Notes under the pieces: model-generated
What the model was told of the DNA's origin: nothing
The model's input: only the letters and a program-made list of their open reading frames with translations
The model's database searches: none
Assembly: GCA_023389195.1 (NCBI GenBank)
Contig: JAEWET010000021.1
Coordinates: forward strand, 1 to 64,000
Origin: Aliihoeflea sp023389195
GTDB taxonomy: Bacteria; Pseudomonadota; Alphaproteobacteria; Rhizobiales; Rhizobiaceae
Reading direction: 5' to 3'
DNA: 64,000 bases
Program-made: the position numbers and the translations under genes
Shown here: positions 8,166 through 15,898 of the stretch, in pieces
How positions within the stretch are numbered: the stretch's first letter is position 1
Layout: every line of letters starts with the position of its first letter

Positions 8166-8762
8166 ATGCCGCGACTTTTCACCGCTCTCGAAATCCCGCG
8201 CGACGCCGCCCTTTCGCTCTCCCTCTTGCGCGGCGGCCTGCCCGGCGCACGCTGGATCGACCCCGAGAATTATCACCTGACGCTGCGCTTTTACGGCGAC
8301 GTGCCCGGCCATGTCGCCGACGAGATCGCGGTCGCGCTCGACAGGGTCCACCGGCCGCCCTTTACGCTCTGCCTGTCCGGCGTCGGCGCCTTCGGCTCGA
8401 AGAAGCCGCATTCGGTCTATGCCCGCGTCGCGCCCTCGCCCGAACTCAACGCGCTTCAGGCCGAGATCGAGCGGATCGGCCAGCGCCTCGGACTGCCGGC
8501 GGATGCGCGCAAGTTCACCCCGCATGTCACGGTCGCGCGGCTGCGCAACGTCTCGCCGGGCGAGGTCGCGCATTACCTGTCCATGCGCGGCAATTTCTCG
8601 ACCGCGCCGTTCCGGGTCGCCCGCTTCGTCATGATGTCCTCGCGCGATTCGATCGGCGGCGGCCCCTATGTGGTCGAGGAGGCATGGCCGCTCGACCGCG
8701 TCGAGCAGGCGTCGCGCGGCGGCTGGGCAAGCATCCCCCAGCCGGCATGGACGCCGCGCTGA
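8166..8762 (+). CDS. thpR: RNA 2',3'-cyclic phosphodiesterase
   Basis: The 198-residue product begins at the ATG at 8166 (MPRLFTALEIPRD). An ATG six codons upstream is less likely because family members start at this strand. Two HxTx tetrapeptides, HLTL near residue 37 and HVTV near residue 120, supply the two catalytic histidines and threonines of the 2H phosphoesterase superfamily. The enzyme opens 2',3'-cyclic phosphate ends of RNA and was first described as a tRNA ligase activity. Its 3' end overlaps the pterin dehydratase gene by 16 bases, so the two are likely cotranscribed. Confidence 0.92.
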   Translation: MPRLFTALEIPRDAALSLSLLRGGLPGARWIDPENYHLTLRFYGDVPGHVADEIAVALDRVHRPPFTLCLSGVGAFGSKKPHSVYARVAPSPELNALQAEIERIGQRLGLPADARKFTPHVTVARLRNVSPGEVAHYLSMRGNFSTAPFRVARFVMMSSRDSIGGGPYVVEEAWPLDRVEQASRGGWASIPQPAWTPR

Positions 8763-9058
8763 TGGCGACGGACGCCCTTGCGGAAACGGAAATCCCGGCA
8801 GCGCTCGAAACGCTGCCGGACTGGACGCGCGACGCGGATGGCAAGGGCATCTCGCGCAGCTTCAAGTTCAGAAATTTCAGCCAGGCCTTCGGCTTCATGA
8901 CGCGCTGCGCGCTTGCCGCCGAAAAGGCCGACCACCATCCCGAATGGTCGAACGTCTACAACCGCGTCGACGTGCGCCTCACCTCGCACGATGTCGGCGG
9001 CCTGTCGCAGCGCGACATCGACATGGCGAAGCGCTTCGACAAGCTGTTCCAGGCTTGA
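8747..9058 (+). CDS. phhB: 4a-hydroxytetrahydrobiopterin dehydratase
   Basis: The 103-residue product can start at 8747 or five codons later at 8762. Both lie at the end of thpR. The family core EKADHHPEWSNVYNRVDVRL, then SHDVGGLSQRDIDMAKRFD, contains the active-site histidines. The usual TTHDAGGLT is slightly altered to TSHDVGGLS. The enzyme dehydrates 4a-carbinolamine to regenerate pterin cofactor for phenylalanine hydroxylase and can act as a transcription cofactor. No phenylalanine hydroxylase is nearby. The 16-base overlap with thpR suggests translational coupling. Confidence 0.9.
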   Translation: MDAALMATDALAETEIPAALETLPDWTRDADGKGISRSFKFRNFSQAFGFMTRCALAAEKADHHPEWSNVYNRVDVRLTSHDVGGLSQRDIDMAKRFDKLFQA

Positions 9059-9110
9059 AGCGGTTTCGCGACGATCCCATTTCTCAACCGTTGAACGGGA
9101 TCGAAAACCG

Positions 9111-9491
9111 ATGAAGCAGGCGACCATCGACGACATTCTGCAGCCGGGCGACCGGCGCACCAACGAGGAGCGCGCGCGCCGCGTGGCGGGCGGCTTCTGG
9201 CGCACCTTCAAGCGCGCCTCGCGCCACATCCCCTTCGCCGACGAACTCGTCGCCGCCTATTATTGTGCCCTCGACCCCAAGACGCCCTTGCGCGCCCGCG
9301 GCACGCTTCTGGCTGCGCTCGCCTATTTCGTCCTGCCCTTCGATTTGGTGCCGGATTTCATCCTCGGCCTCGGCTTCACCGACGACATCGCGGTGCTGAC
9401 CGCAGCGATCGCCAACATCCGCGCCCATATCACGCCCGAACATCGCGACGCCGCGCGCGGCGCGCTCGAACGCTTCGCGCGCTCGGCCTGA
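9111..9491 (+). CDS. DUF1232 (YkvA family) membrane protein
   Basis: The 126-residue product starts at the ATG at 9111. Its central part LAALAYFVLPFDLVPDFILG is the DUF1232 signature: a short hydrophobic helix followed by a DLVPD turn. One or two membrane segments are expected, with a basic N-terminal domain of about 50 residues in the cytoplasm. Function is unknown for the family. It lies 52 bases after the dehydratase in the same direction and abuts the stop codon of the converging sigma-factor gene, with no space for a separate terminator. Confidence 0.85.
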   Translation: MKQATIDDILQPGDRRTNEERARRVAGGFWRTFKRASRHIPFADELVAAYYCALDPKTPLRARGTLLAALAYFVLPFDLVPDFILGLGFTDDIAVLTAAIANIRAHITPEHRDAARGALERFARSA

Positions 9492-10067
9492 TCAGTCCGC
9501 CGTATCGACCTGCGCATCGGCTTCCAGCGCCTTGCGCAGCCGTGAGAAGGCCAGCCTGATCCGCGACTTGACGGTGCCGAGCGGCAGTCCGGTGCGCTCC
9601 GCGATCTGGCTGTGCGTCAGCCCGGCGAAGAAGGCGAGGCGGATCAGTTCGATCTGCTCGGCCGGCAGCGCGGAAAGCGCCAGCCGCACCCGCTCGTCGC
9701 GACGCGCGCCGTCCACCGCCTCGTCGGCGGGTTCGGGCGCGTCCGGCTCGAAGATCGGATCGGCGGGATCGAGCCGATGCGATTTGTCGCGGCGCAGGAG
9801 GTCGATCCGCCGGTTGCGCGCGATGCGGTAGAGCCATGTCGCGAGCGAGGACTTGGCCGGATCGAACAGATGCGCCTTGTGCCAGAGAACCGACATGACC
9901 TCCTGCGCGAGGTCCTCGGCCTGCCCCCGGTCCATCCCAAGACGCTGCAGATGGCCGTTCAAGCGTGGCGCGAAATGGTCGAACAGGAATTCAAAGGCGG
10001 CCCGGTCGCGGTCGACGGCCACGCGAGCGGCCAGCCTTGCGTGGTTCTGTGCAGGCGTCGTCGTCAT
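9492..10067 (-). CDS. ECF RNA polymerase sigma factor
   Basis: The 191-residue product is read from the ATG at 10067 (MTTTPAQNHARLAARVAVDR). Region 2 is visible as FLFDHFAPRLNGHLQRLGMD, then AEDLAQEVMSVLWHKA and IARNRRIDLLRRDK. Region 4 is ALPAEQIELIRLAFFAGLTH, with recognition helix TGLPLGTVKSRIRLAF. The layout resembles the ECF11/SigK-like group that normally pairs with a ChrR-type zinc anti-sigma factor, but no such gene lies next to it here. Its anti-sigma partner and stimulus are therefore not visible. It converges with the DUF1232 gene. Confidence 0.9.
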   Translation of the reverse strand: MTTTPAQNHARLAARVAVDRDRAAFEFLFDHFAPRLNGHLQRLGMDRGQAEDLAQEVMSVLWHKAHLFDPAKSSLATWLYRIARNRRIDLLRRDKSHRLDPADPIFEPDAPEPADEAVDGARRDERVRLALSALPAEQIELIRLAFFAGLTHSQIAERTGLPLGTVKSRIRLAFSRLRKALEADAQVDTAD

Positions 10068-10453
10068 GCGATGCGGAAAACTCTCCCGAACGGCCTTGCT
10101 GCCGCTGTTTCGGGCAAGAGTAAGCGGCGTGTCTGGCGCGCGCAACCGTCAACTTCGCAGCCAACTTCACGGCCTGACACATTCAGTCAAAATCTTGCCG
10201 CCTTTGCCCGGTTCAACATCCGGTCAGGGACGACGGGCGCGCAAGGCCACGGCACGGATGCGCCCGTGCAATCAGAACTGACCCTGAGGCCGGGCGACCG
10301 GATGAGGGGAGGGGAAGCTCGGGGATCGGCAAGCCAGCGCCAGCCGGTTTATTCTTTGGTAACCCCGTTTCCGTAAAATTCGAGGCAATCCGGGCCTCGG
10401 GGCCCGTTTCGTTAAGCAGTCCAAAACGATCAGACAGGGATCAAAGGTAAGCC
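10068..10453. other. Intergenic region upstream of the sigma factor and the IalB gene
   Basis: This 386-base space separates two divergent genes and must hold both promoters. Near the IalB side, a 6-bp GC hairpin (CGGGCC-TCGG-GGCCCG, about 10390-10405) lies roughly 50 bases before the start codon, within the probable 5' leader. An AAGG ribosome-binding site precedes the ATG at 10454. No gene or recognised motif was found in the rest. Confidence 0.4.
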
Positions 10454-10957
10454 ATGCGCAGAACAATCGCGACACTCTCCTGCCTCAGCATGGTCGCTCT
10501 CGCCACGCCGGCGCTCGCCCAGTCCGCAACCAAGATCGGCCAGCACAATGCCTGGGGCACCTACTCCTACGAGGGTGATGGCGGGCGCGTGTGCTATGTG
10601 CTGACGGTTCCGACCGACAAGCAGCCGACCAGCCTCAACCACGGCGACATCTTCTTCTTCGTCAGCCAGAAGCCGGGCCAGAACGTCTCCTACGAGCCGC
10701 AGTTCATTGCGTCCTACAATCTGCAGGACAATTCGAAGGTGACGGTTCAGGTGGGCAATTCGACCTATTCGATGTTCACGCGCGGCACCTCAGCCTGGCT
10801 CGAAAACGCCGCCCAGGAAGGCGAGCTGATCGCCGCCATGCGCGGCGGCGCCGACATGAAGATTTCGGCGCGATCCGGCCGCGGCAACGAGACCAACTAC
10901 ACCTTCTCGCTGCGCGGCATCACCGCCGCCCTCTCCTCGATCCAGAACTGCAGCTAG
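10454..10957 (+). CDS. Invasion-associated locus B (IalB) family exported protein
   Basis: The 167-residue product has a signal peptide (MRRTIATLSCLSMVALATPA, cleavage at ALA-QS). The mature protein matches the IalB family: IGQHNAWGTYSYEG near the start, one cysteine in RVCYVLTVP and a second in the C-terminal QNCS, likely forming a disulfide. Bartonella IalB affects erythrocyte entry, but homologues are widespread in free-living Hyphomicrobiales and the role there is unknown. It should be periplasmic. It is a single-gene unit closed by a strong terminator. Confidence 0.88.
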   Translation: MRRTIATLSCLSMVALATPALAQSATKIGQHNAWGTYSYEGDGGRVCYVLTVPTDKQPTSLNHGDIFFFVSQKPGQNVSYEPQFIASYNLQDNSKVTVQVGNSTYSMFTRGTSAWLENAAQEGELIAAMRGGADMKISARSGRGNETNYTFSLRGITAALSSIQNCS

Positions 10958-10981
10958 GATCGATTTGCGAAACGCCGAATG

Positions 10982-11007
10982 GGCCGGGGCGAAAGCTCCG
11001 GCCTTTT
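10982..11007 (+). terminator. Rho-independent terminator after IalB gene
   Basis: A 9-bp stem (10982-10990 with 10995-11003, one G-T pair) with a GAAA tetraloop is followed by TTTT. Confidence 0.85.
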
Positions 11008-11148
11008 CATTTGCCGCAACGTCGCTTATGTGAGCGCCACCGACCGGCCGGCCCTCGCGCCGCCCGATTAGCGGCGACGTTTCGTTCGTGATAGGAACGA
11101 TTGACGTTCAGCCGCAGCGATTGTCCCGATTTCCGAGATCACCGACCG

Positions 11149-12372
11149 ATGACCCTGACGCTCGACCTGACCCAGCCCGCCACCCGTGCCGCCCTTCGCC
11201 CGAAGAGCGCCGAGAAGCCGTCGCTGATCGGCATGTCGCGCGAGGAGATGGCCGCGGCGCTGGGCGAGATCGGCATTCCCGAAAAGCAGCGCCGCATGCG
11301 CGTCCAGCAGCTCTGGCACTGGCTCTATGTGCGCGGCGTCGCCGATTTCGCGCATATGTTCAACATCTCCAAGGAACTTCGCGGCAAGCTGGCCGAAGCC
11401 TTCACCATCGCCCGGCCGGAAATCGTCGAGGAGCAGATATCCGAGGACGGCACGCGCAAATGGCTGTTCCGCTTTCCCCCGCGCGGCGCCGGCCGCCCGG
11501 TCGAGATCGAGACGGTCTACATTCCCGAGGAAGGGCGCGGCACGCTGTGCATTTCGAGCCAGGTCGGCTGCACCTTGACCTGCACCTTCTGCCACACCGG
11601 CACGCAGAAGCTGGTGCGCAACCTGACGGCGGAGGAAATCCTCACCCAGTTGATGACCGCCCGCGACCGGCTCGGCGACTTTCCCGACCGCGACACGCCG
11701 GACGGCGCGATCGTGCCCGCCGAGGGGCGCAAGATCACCAACATCGTCATGATGGGCATGGGCGAGCCGCTCTACAATTTCGAGGAAGTGAAGAAGGCGC
11801 TGCTGATCGCCTCCGACGGCGACGGGCTGTCGCTCTCCAAGCGCCGCATCACGCTCTCCACCTCCGGCGTCGTGCCGGAAATCTACCGCACCGGCGACGA
11901 GCTCGGCGTCATGCTGGCGATCTCGCTCCACGCCGTGAACGACGATCTGCGCGACCTTCTGGTGCCGATCAACAAGAAGTATCCGCTACACACGCTGATC
12001 CAGGCCTGCCGCGACTATCCCGGCCTGTCGAACGCCCGCCGCATCACCTTCGAATATGTGATGCTCAAGGACATCAACGATTCGATGGAAGACGCCAAGG
12101 AACTGGTGAAACTCCTGCGCGGCATTCCCGCCAAGATCAACCTGATCCCCTTCAATCCGTGGCCAGGCTCGAACTATCAGTGCTCGGACTGGGAGCAGAT
12201 CGAGAAATTCGCCGACTACGTCAACGCCGCCGGCTACGCCTCGCCGATCCGCACCCCCCGCGGCCGCGACATCCTCGCCGCCTGCGGCCAGTTGAAGTCC
12301 GAATCCGAGCGCATGAAGAAGTCCGAGCGCCTGGCGCTCGAGGCGATGATGATCGCGGGCCACGGCGAATAG
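11149..12372 (+). CDS. rlmN: Dual-specificity 23S rRNA/tRNA adenine-C2 methyltransferase
   Basis: The 407-residue product starts at the ATG at 11149. It has the radical-SAM cluster motif CTLTCTFC (C-x3-C-x2-C), the GGEPL-like MGMGEPLYN, and the methyl-carrying cysteine within DILAACGQLK near the C-terminus. RlmN methylates A2503 of 23S rRNA and A37 of some tRNAs through a protein-methyl intermediate. The N-terminal HhH-like region (MSREEMAAALGEIGIPEKQ) binds RNA. It has a stand-alone promoter region of about 190 bases and is followed after 10 bases by two small membrane protein genes. Confidence 0.97.
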   Translation: MTLTLDLTQPATRAALRPKSAEKPSLIGMSREEMAAALGEIGIPEKQRRMRVQQLWHWLYVRGVADFAHMFNISKELRGKLAEAFTIARPEIVEEQISEDGTRKWLFRFPPRGAGRPVEIETVYIPEEGRGTLCISSQVGCTLTCTFCHTGTQKLVRNLTAEEILTQLMTARDRLGDFPDRDTPDGAIVPAEGRKITNIVMMGMGEPLYNFEEVKKALLIASDGDGLSLSKRRITLSTSGVVPEIYRTGDELGVMLAISLHAVNDDLRDLLVPINKKYPLHTLIQACRDYPGLSNARRITFEYVMLKDINDSMEDAKELVKLLRGIPAKINLIPFNPWPGSNYQCSDWEQIEKFADYVNAAGYASPIRTPRGRDILAACGQLKSESERMKKSERLALEAMMIAGHGE

Positions 12373-12382
12373 GCCGGCGAGG

Positions 12383-12847
12383 ATGGATCGCCTCGTCACC
12401 TACATCGTCCGCTTCATCGCGATCCTTGCCGGTTTCGTCGTCGCCTGCCTCGCCGCAAGCTTCTTCCTCAGTTTTCTCTTCGCCTCGACGGTCGTCGCAA
12501 TCATCCCGGAACTGTCCGAGGCGGCACGCCCGACGCTCTTCGTCACGGTCCCGTTCCTCGCCCTGATCATCGGCAATTTGTCCTTCGGGGCCTTCCTGCT
12601 GGTCGCGGTTGCGGCCGAGCTTCTGGGCTGGCGCTCATGGCTCGCCCATGCGCTCGCCGGTGCGCCGGTCGCGCTTTACGCCGGCTGGCGGATGGCCGAA
12701 ATGCTTGATGCGCCAGGCGCTGCCAACGATCCCGGCCTGATGCTGCTGACGGTCGCCGCCGGCCTCGTCGGCGGCATCGCCTATTGGCTCATCGCCGGTC
12801 GCAATGCAGGAATGTGGAGAGACGACGCCGGCCGGGCTCCGTCTTGA
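12383..12847 (+). CDS. Small integral membrane protein, tandem paralogue A
   Basis: The 154-residue product has four hydrophobic segments: residues about 5-33, 50-80, 88-103 and 118-135. The end GGIAYWLIAGRNAGMWRDDA is repeated almost exactly in the next gene, which suggests the two arose by duplication. No known domain was recognised; it may belong to a rhizobial family of uncharacterised membrane proteins. It begins 10 bases after rlmN, so it is probably cotranscribed. Its stop overlaps the TTG start of the paralogue. Confidence 0.7.
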   Translation: MDRLVTYIVRFIAILAGFVVACLAASFFLSFLFASTVVAIIPELSEAARPTLFVTVPFLALIIGNLSFGAFLLVAVAAELLGWRSWLAHALAGAPVALYAGWRMAEMLDAPGAANDPGLMLLTVAAGLVGGIAYWLIAGRNAGMWRDDAGRAPS

Positions 12848-13275
12848 TCCGGACCGTCACGATCGTGACGGGGCTCGTCCTCGCATTCCTCACTGCCGCA
12901 GCGACGCTTCTTCTTCCCGCCTTGCTCGGAACGTTTCTCACCGGCGGGTTCACGCAGTCGATGACCGGTCTGGCCGATCGAGTGACGACGACCATCGCGA
13001 TCCTAGCCGCATACGCCCTCATTCCTGCGCTGAATTTCGTCGTCCTGGCGGAGTGGCGACGTTGGCGGCACTGGCTGGTCTACGTCGCGACGGGAGCCTT
13101 CATTCCCGCGCCGATCGGTCTGCTGACCGTCTTCAATCCGCGCGCATCGGAAGAAGGCCTCTCCATGGCGATCCTGTTCTCGATCGCCGGTGCAGTTGGC
13201 GCGTTCACCTATTGGCTCGTCGCCGGTCGCAATGCGGGCCGCTGGCGCGACGAGGCTAGCGCGCCTGCGTCATGA
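12844..13275 (+). CDS. Small integral membrane protein, tandem paralogue B
   Basis: The 143-residue product begins at TTG 12844 within a TTGA overlap with the previous stop. No ATG or GTG lies in a sensible place, so a coupled TTG start is the best reading. There are four hydrophobic segments, and the C-terminal AFTYWLVAGRNAGRWRDEA mirrors paralogue A. The rest has diverged strongly. Its last 20 bases overlap the 3' end of the converging LysE-type gene. Function is unknown. Confidence 0.65.
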   Translation: MIRTVTIVTGLVLAFLTAAATLLLPALLGTFLTGGFTQSMTGLADRVTTTIAILAAYALIPALNFVVLAEWRRWRHWLVYVATGAFIPAPIGLLTVFNPRASEEGLSMAILFSIAGAVGAFTYWLVAGRNAGRWRDEASAPAS

Positions 13276-13909
13276 GAATGCGTAGCGCGAAGGCCGAGAA
13301 CACGCCTGCGAACACATAGTCGATGACCCGCGTCACGCGCGGCGAGCGCTTCAGGAACGCCGAAAAGCGGTCGGCCGCGATCACCATCGGCACGGTGATC
13401 GGCAGCGACAGCGGAATGAACAGCGCGCCGAGGAAGAACAGCTTGGCCGGCGCATCGGGGTCGGATGCCGAGACGAACTGCGGCAGGAAGGTCATGAAGA
13501 ACAGGATGATCTTCGGATTGAGCAGGTTGATGCCGAGCCCCGTCGCCCAGTTGGCGAAGAAGGAGCGCTTCGCCCGCGCCTCCCCGGTGCCGGGCGAGAA
13601 GGCCGATCCGTGCCGGATCGCCTGATAGGCGAGCCAGACGAGGTAAAGCGCCCCGACGAGCTTCAGGACGAAGAAGGCCTCGGGCGAGGCGACGATGAGC
13701 GCGGAAAGCCCGAGCGCGACCAGCGCCGTGTGGATGACGATACCCGTCATCGCGCCCAGCATGCATGCAAACCCAGCCGCCCGACCCTCCGACAGCGCGC
13801 GGCCGACGAACAGCGTCATATCGGGCCCGGGCGTGATCGCGATGACGATCGTGGCGATGGCGAACTGGACAAGCGTGGCGGTGTTCGGAAGGAATTCCAT
13901 GGGCGTCAT
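13256..13909 (-). CDS. LysE/RhtB family exporter
   Basis: The 217-residue product has six membrane segments and the family motif ATIVIAITPGPDMTLFVGRA near the N-terminus, then GLGINLLNPKIILFFMTFLP in the middle. These proteins export amino acids such as lysine, homoserine or threonine across the inner membrane. The substrate is not predictable. The gene is alone on its strand. Its 3' end overlaps the preceding membrane protein gene by 20 bases in convergent orientation, so transcripts of the two could interfere. Confidence 0.9.
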   Translation of the reverse strand: MTPMEFLPNTATLVQFAIATIVIAITPGPDMTLFVGRALSEGRAAGFACMLGAMTGIVIHTALVALGLSALIVASPEAFFVLKLVGALYLVWLAYQAIRHGSAFSPGTGEARAKRSFFANWATGLGINLLNPKIILFFMTFLPQFVSASDPDAPAKLFFLGALFIPLSLPITVPMVIAADRFSAFLKRSPRVTRVIDYVFAGVFSAFALRILMTQAR

Positions 13910-14060
13910 CCGGATCAGAAAAGGCAGTCGCGATCATATTAGCCATTAGTCGTATGCGCCACACATCGCGCGACGGCCGCTTGCGTTACTTAACGTAATA
14001 GCTATCCTCCGCGGCAGGGCCGGCGAGAAATGCCGGCGCTGTCTTTGGGAGGAGACCAAT

Positions 14061-15197
14061 ATGGAAAACAGATCGCTTTCGCGCCGGAAGTTCCTCGGCG
14101 CAGGTGCAACCACCGTCGTCGGCGCGACCGCCGCCAGCGCGCTGGCCGCGCCCGCCGTGCTCGCGCAGGCACCCGTCACCATCAAGATGCAGACCTCGTG
14201 GCCTTCATCCGACATCTGGATGGATTTCGCGCGCCAGTACATCGAGCGTGTCGAGAAGATGTCGGCGGGCCGCATCAAGTTCGAGCTCCTGCCGGCCGGC
14301 GCCGTCGTCGGCGCCTTCCAGGTTCTCGACGCCGTCAATGACGGCATCATCGACGCCACCCACACCGTTCCGGTCTACTGGTACGGCAAGCACAAGGCGG
14401 CCTCGCTGTTCGGCACCGGCCCGGTCTTCGGCGGCAGCGCCACGACCATGCTCGCCTGGTTCCACCAGGGCGGCGGCAAGGAGCTCTACCAGGAGCTGAC
14501 GCAGGACATCATGGGCCTCAACGTCGTCGCCTTCTACGGCTTTCCGATGCCGGCCCAGCCCTTCGGCTGGTTCAAGGAGCCCGTCACCACGGTCGCCGAC
14601 ATCAACGGCTTCAAGTACCGCACCGTCGGCCTTGCCGCCGACCTGCTGCAGGAAATGGGCATGAGCGTCGCGCAGCTTCCCGGCGGCGAAATCGTGCCGG
14701 CAATGGAGCGCGGCGTCATCGACGCCTTCGAGTTCAACAATCCCTCGTCGGATCTTCGCTTCGGCTCGCAGGACGTCGCCAAGCACTACATCCTGTCGTC
14801 CTACCACCAGGCGAGCGAATCCTTCGAGTTCATGTTCAACCGCGACGTCTTCGACGGGCTGGACGACGATCTGAAGGCGATCCTCGAATATGGCGTCGAA
14901 GCTGCCAGCACCGCCAACACGGCGCTCGCGCTCGACAACTACTCGGCCGACCTCGTCAAGCTGCAGGAAGAAAGCGGCGTGACGGTGCACCGCACGTCGC
15001 GGGAAATCCTCGCCGCGCAGCTCGAGGCCTGGGACAAGATCATCCCCACGCTCGAGGCCGATCCCTTCATGAAGAAGGTGCTCGACAGCCAGCGCGAATG
15101 GGTCGAACGTGTCACCTTCTACGAACTGATGAACTCGGCGGACCTGGCGCTTGCCTACGAGCATTATTTCCCCGGCAAGCTGAAGATGGAAGGCTAA
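14061..15197 (+). CDS. TRAP transporter substrate-binding protein (DctP/TakP-like)
   Basis: The 378-residue product has a twin-arginine signal (SRRKFLGAGATT, then a hydrophobic core and cleavage at VLA-QA), so it is exported folded. The mature protein is a DctP fold: TIKMQTSWPSSDIWMDFARQ at the start, KYRTVGLAADLLQEMG with the arginine that usually clamps the substrate carboxylate, and GVIDAFEFNNPSSDLRFG. The last motif resembles TakP-type proteins that bind 2-oxoacids, although the ligand is only a guess. A strong Shine-Dalgarno (GGGAGGAG) precedes the ATG. A hairpin separates it from the membrane genes. Confidence 0.93.
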   Translation: MENRSLSRRKFLGAGATTVVGATAASALAAPAVLAQAPVTIKMQTSWPSSDIWMDFARQYIERVEKMSAGRIKFELLPAGAVVGAFQVLDAVNDGIIDATHTVPVYWYGKHKAASLFGTGPVFGGSATTMLAWFHQGGGKELYQELTQDIMGLNVVAFYGFPMPAQPFGWFKEPVTTVADINGFKYRTVGLAADLLQEMGMSVAQLPGGEIVPAMERGVIDAFEFNNPSSDLRFGSQDVAKHYILSSYHQASESFEFMFNRDVFDGLDDDLKAILEYGVEAASTANTALALDNYSADLVKLQEESGVTVHRTSREILAAQLEAWDKIIPTLEADPFMKKVLDSQREWVERVTFYELMNSADLALAYEHYFPGKLKMEG

Positions 15198-15222
15198 GGG
15201 CCGAGCCCGGAACCTTCTTCTT

Positions 15223-15256
15223 GTCCGGCTCCTGTTCGTCAGGGGCCGGACTTTAT
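15223..15256 (+). terminator. Partial terminator/attenuator between TRAP binding protein and permeases
   Basis: The arms GTCCGGC-t-CCTG (15223-15234) and CAGG-g-GCCGGAC (15240-15251) form an 11-bp stem with one internal mismatch, followed by TTTAT. Its position after the binding-protein gene fits the common arrangement where most transcripts stop or are stabilised there, giving excess binding protein over permease. Confidence 0.75.
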
Positions 15257-15277
15257 CTGTAACGGGATTGGCAGTTC

Positions 15278-15898
15278 ATGCTCCGCTTCATTGCATTCGC
15301 CGACGAGTTGTCGGCGTGGTTCGGCAAGGTTTTCGCCTGGTGCATCGTCATCATGGCTCTTGGCGTCGGATACGAAGTTCTCGTCCGCTACGCATTCCGC
15401 GCCCCGACCCCCTGGGCCTTCGATCTGAGCTACATGATGTACGGCACGATGTTCATGATGGCCGGCGCCTACACGCTGTCGCGCAACGGACATGTGCGCG
15501 GCGATTTCGTGTACCGGCTCTGGCAGCCGCGCACGCAGGCCAAGATCGAGTTCGTCCTCTACTTCTTCTTCTTTTTCCCCGGCGTGCTCGCTCTCGTCAT
15601 TTCCGGCTGGAAATATGCCAGCCGCTCCTGGGGCTACATGGAAGTCAGCACGATGAGCCCGGCGGGAATGCCGATCTACCAGTTCAAGACCGTCATCGTC
15701 GCCGCGGGAACCCTGCTCCTGATCCAGGGCATCGCGCAGGTCTGCCGCTGCCTCGTCACCATGAGGACCAACGAATGGCCGCAGCCCGCGCCTGACGTCG
15801 AGGAACTCGAAACCATCATGCTGCGCGAAAACGCGCCGGTGCTTCAACACGGCAGCGAAGCCGTCGATGTCGTCACGCCGAAGGAGCCCCGCCCATGA
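15278..15898 (+). CDS. TRAP transporter small permease (DctQ)
   Basis: The 206-residue product has four membrane helices and the DctQ features GVGYEVLVRYAFRAPTPWAF and FMMAGAYTLSRNGHVRGDFV. It is the small membrane subunit that scaffolds the large DctM subunit. A C-terminal tail of about 40 polar residues (PAPDVEELETIMLRENAPVL) is longer than usual. Its stop overlaps the start of the large subunit by four bases (ATGA), so translation is coupled. Confidence 0.92.
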   Translation: MLRFIAFADELSAWFGKVFAWCIVIMALGVGYEVLVRYAFRAPTPWAFDLSYMMYGTMFMMAGAYTLSRNGHVRGDFVYRLWQPRTQAKIEFVLYFFFFFPGVLALVISGWKYASRSWGYMEVSTMSPAGMPIYQFKTVIVAAGTLLLIQGIAQVCRCLVTMRTNEWPQPAPDVEELETIMLRENAPVLQHGSEAVDVVTPKEPRP

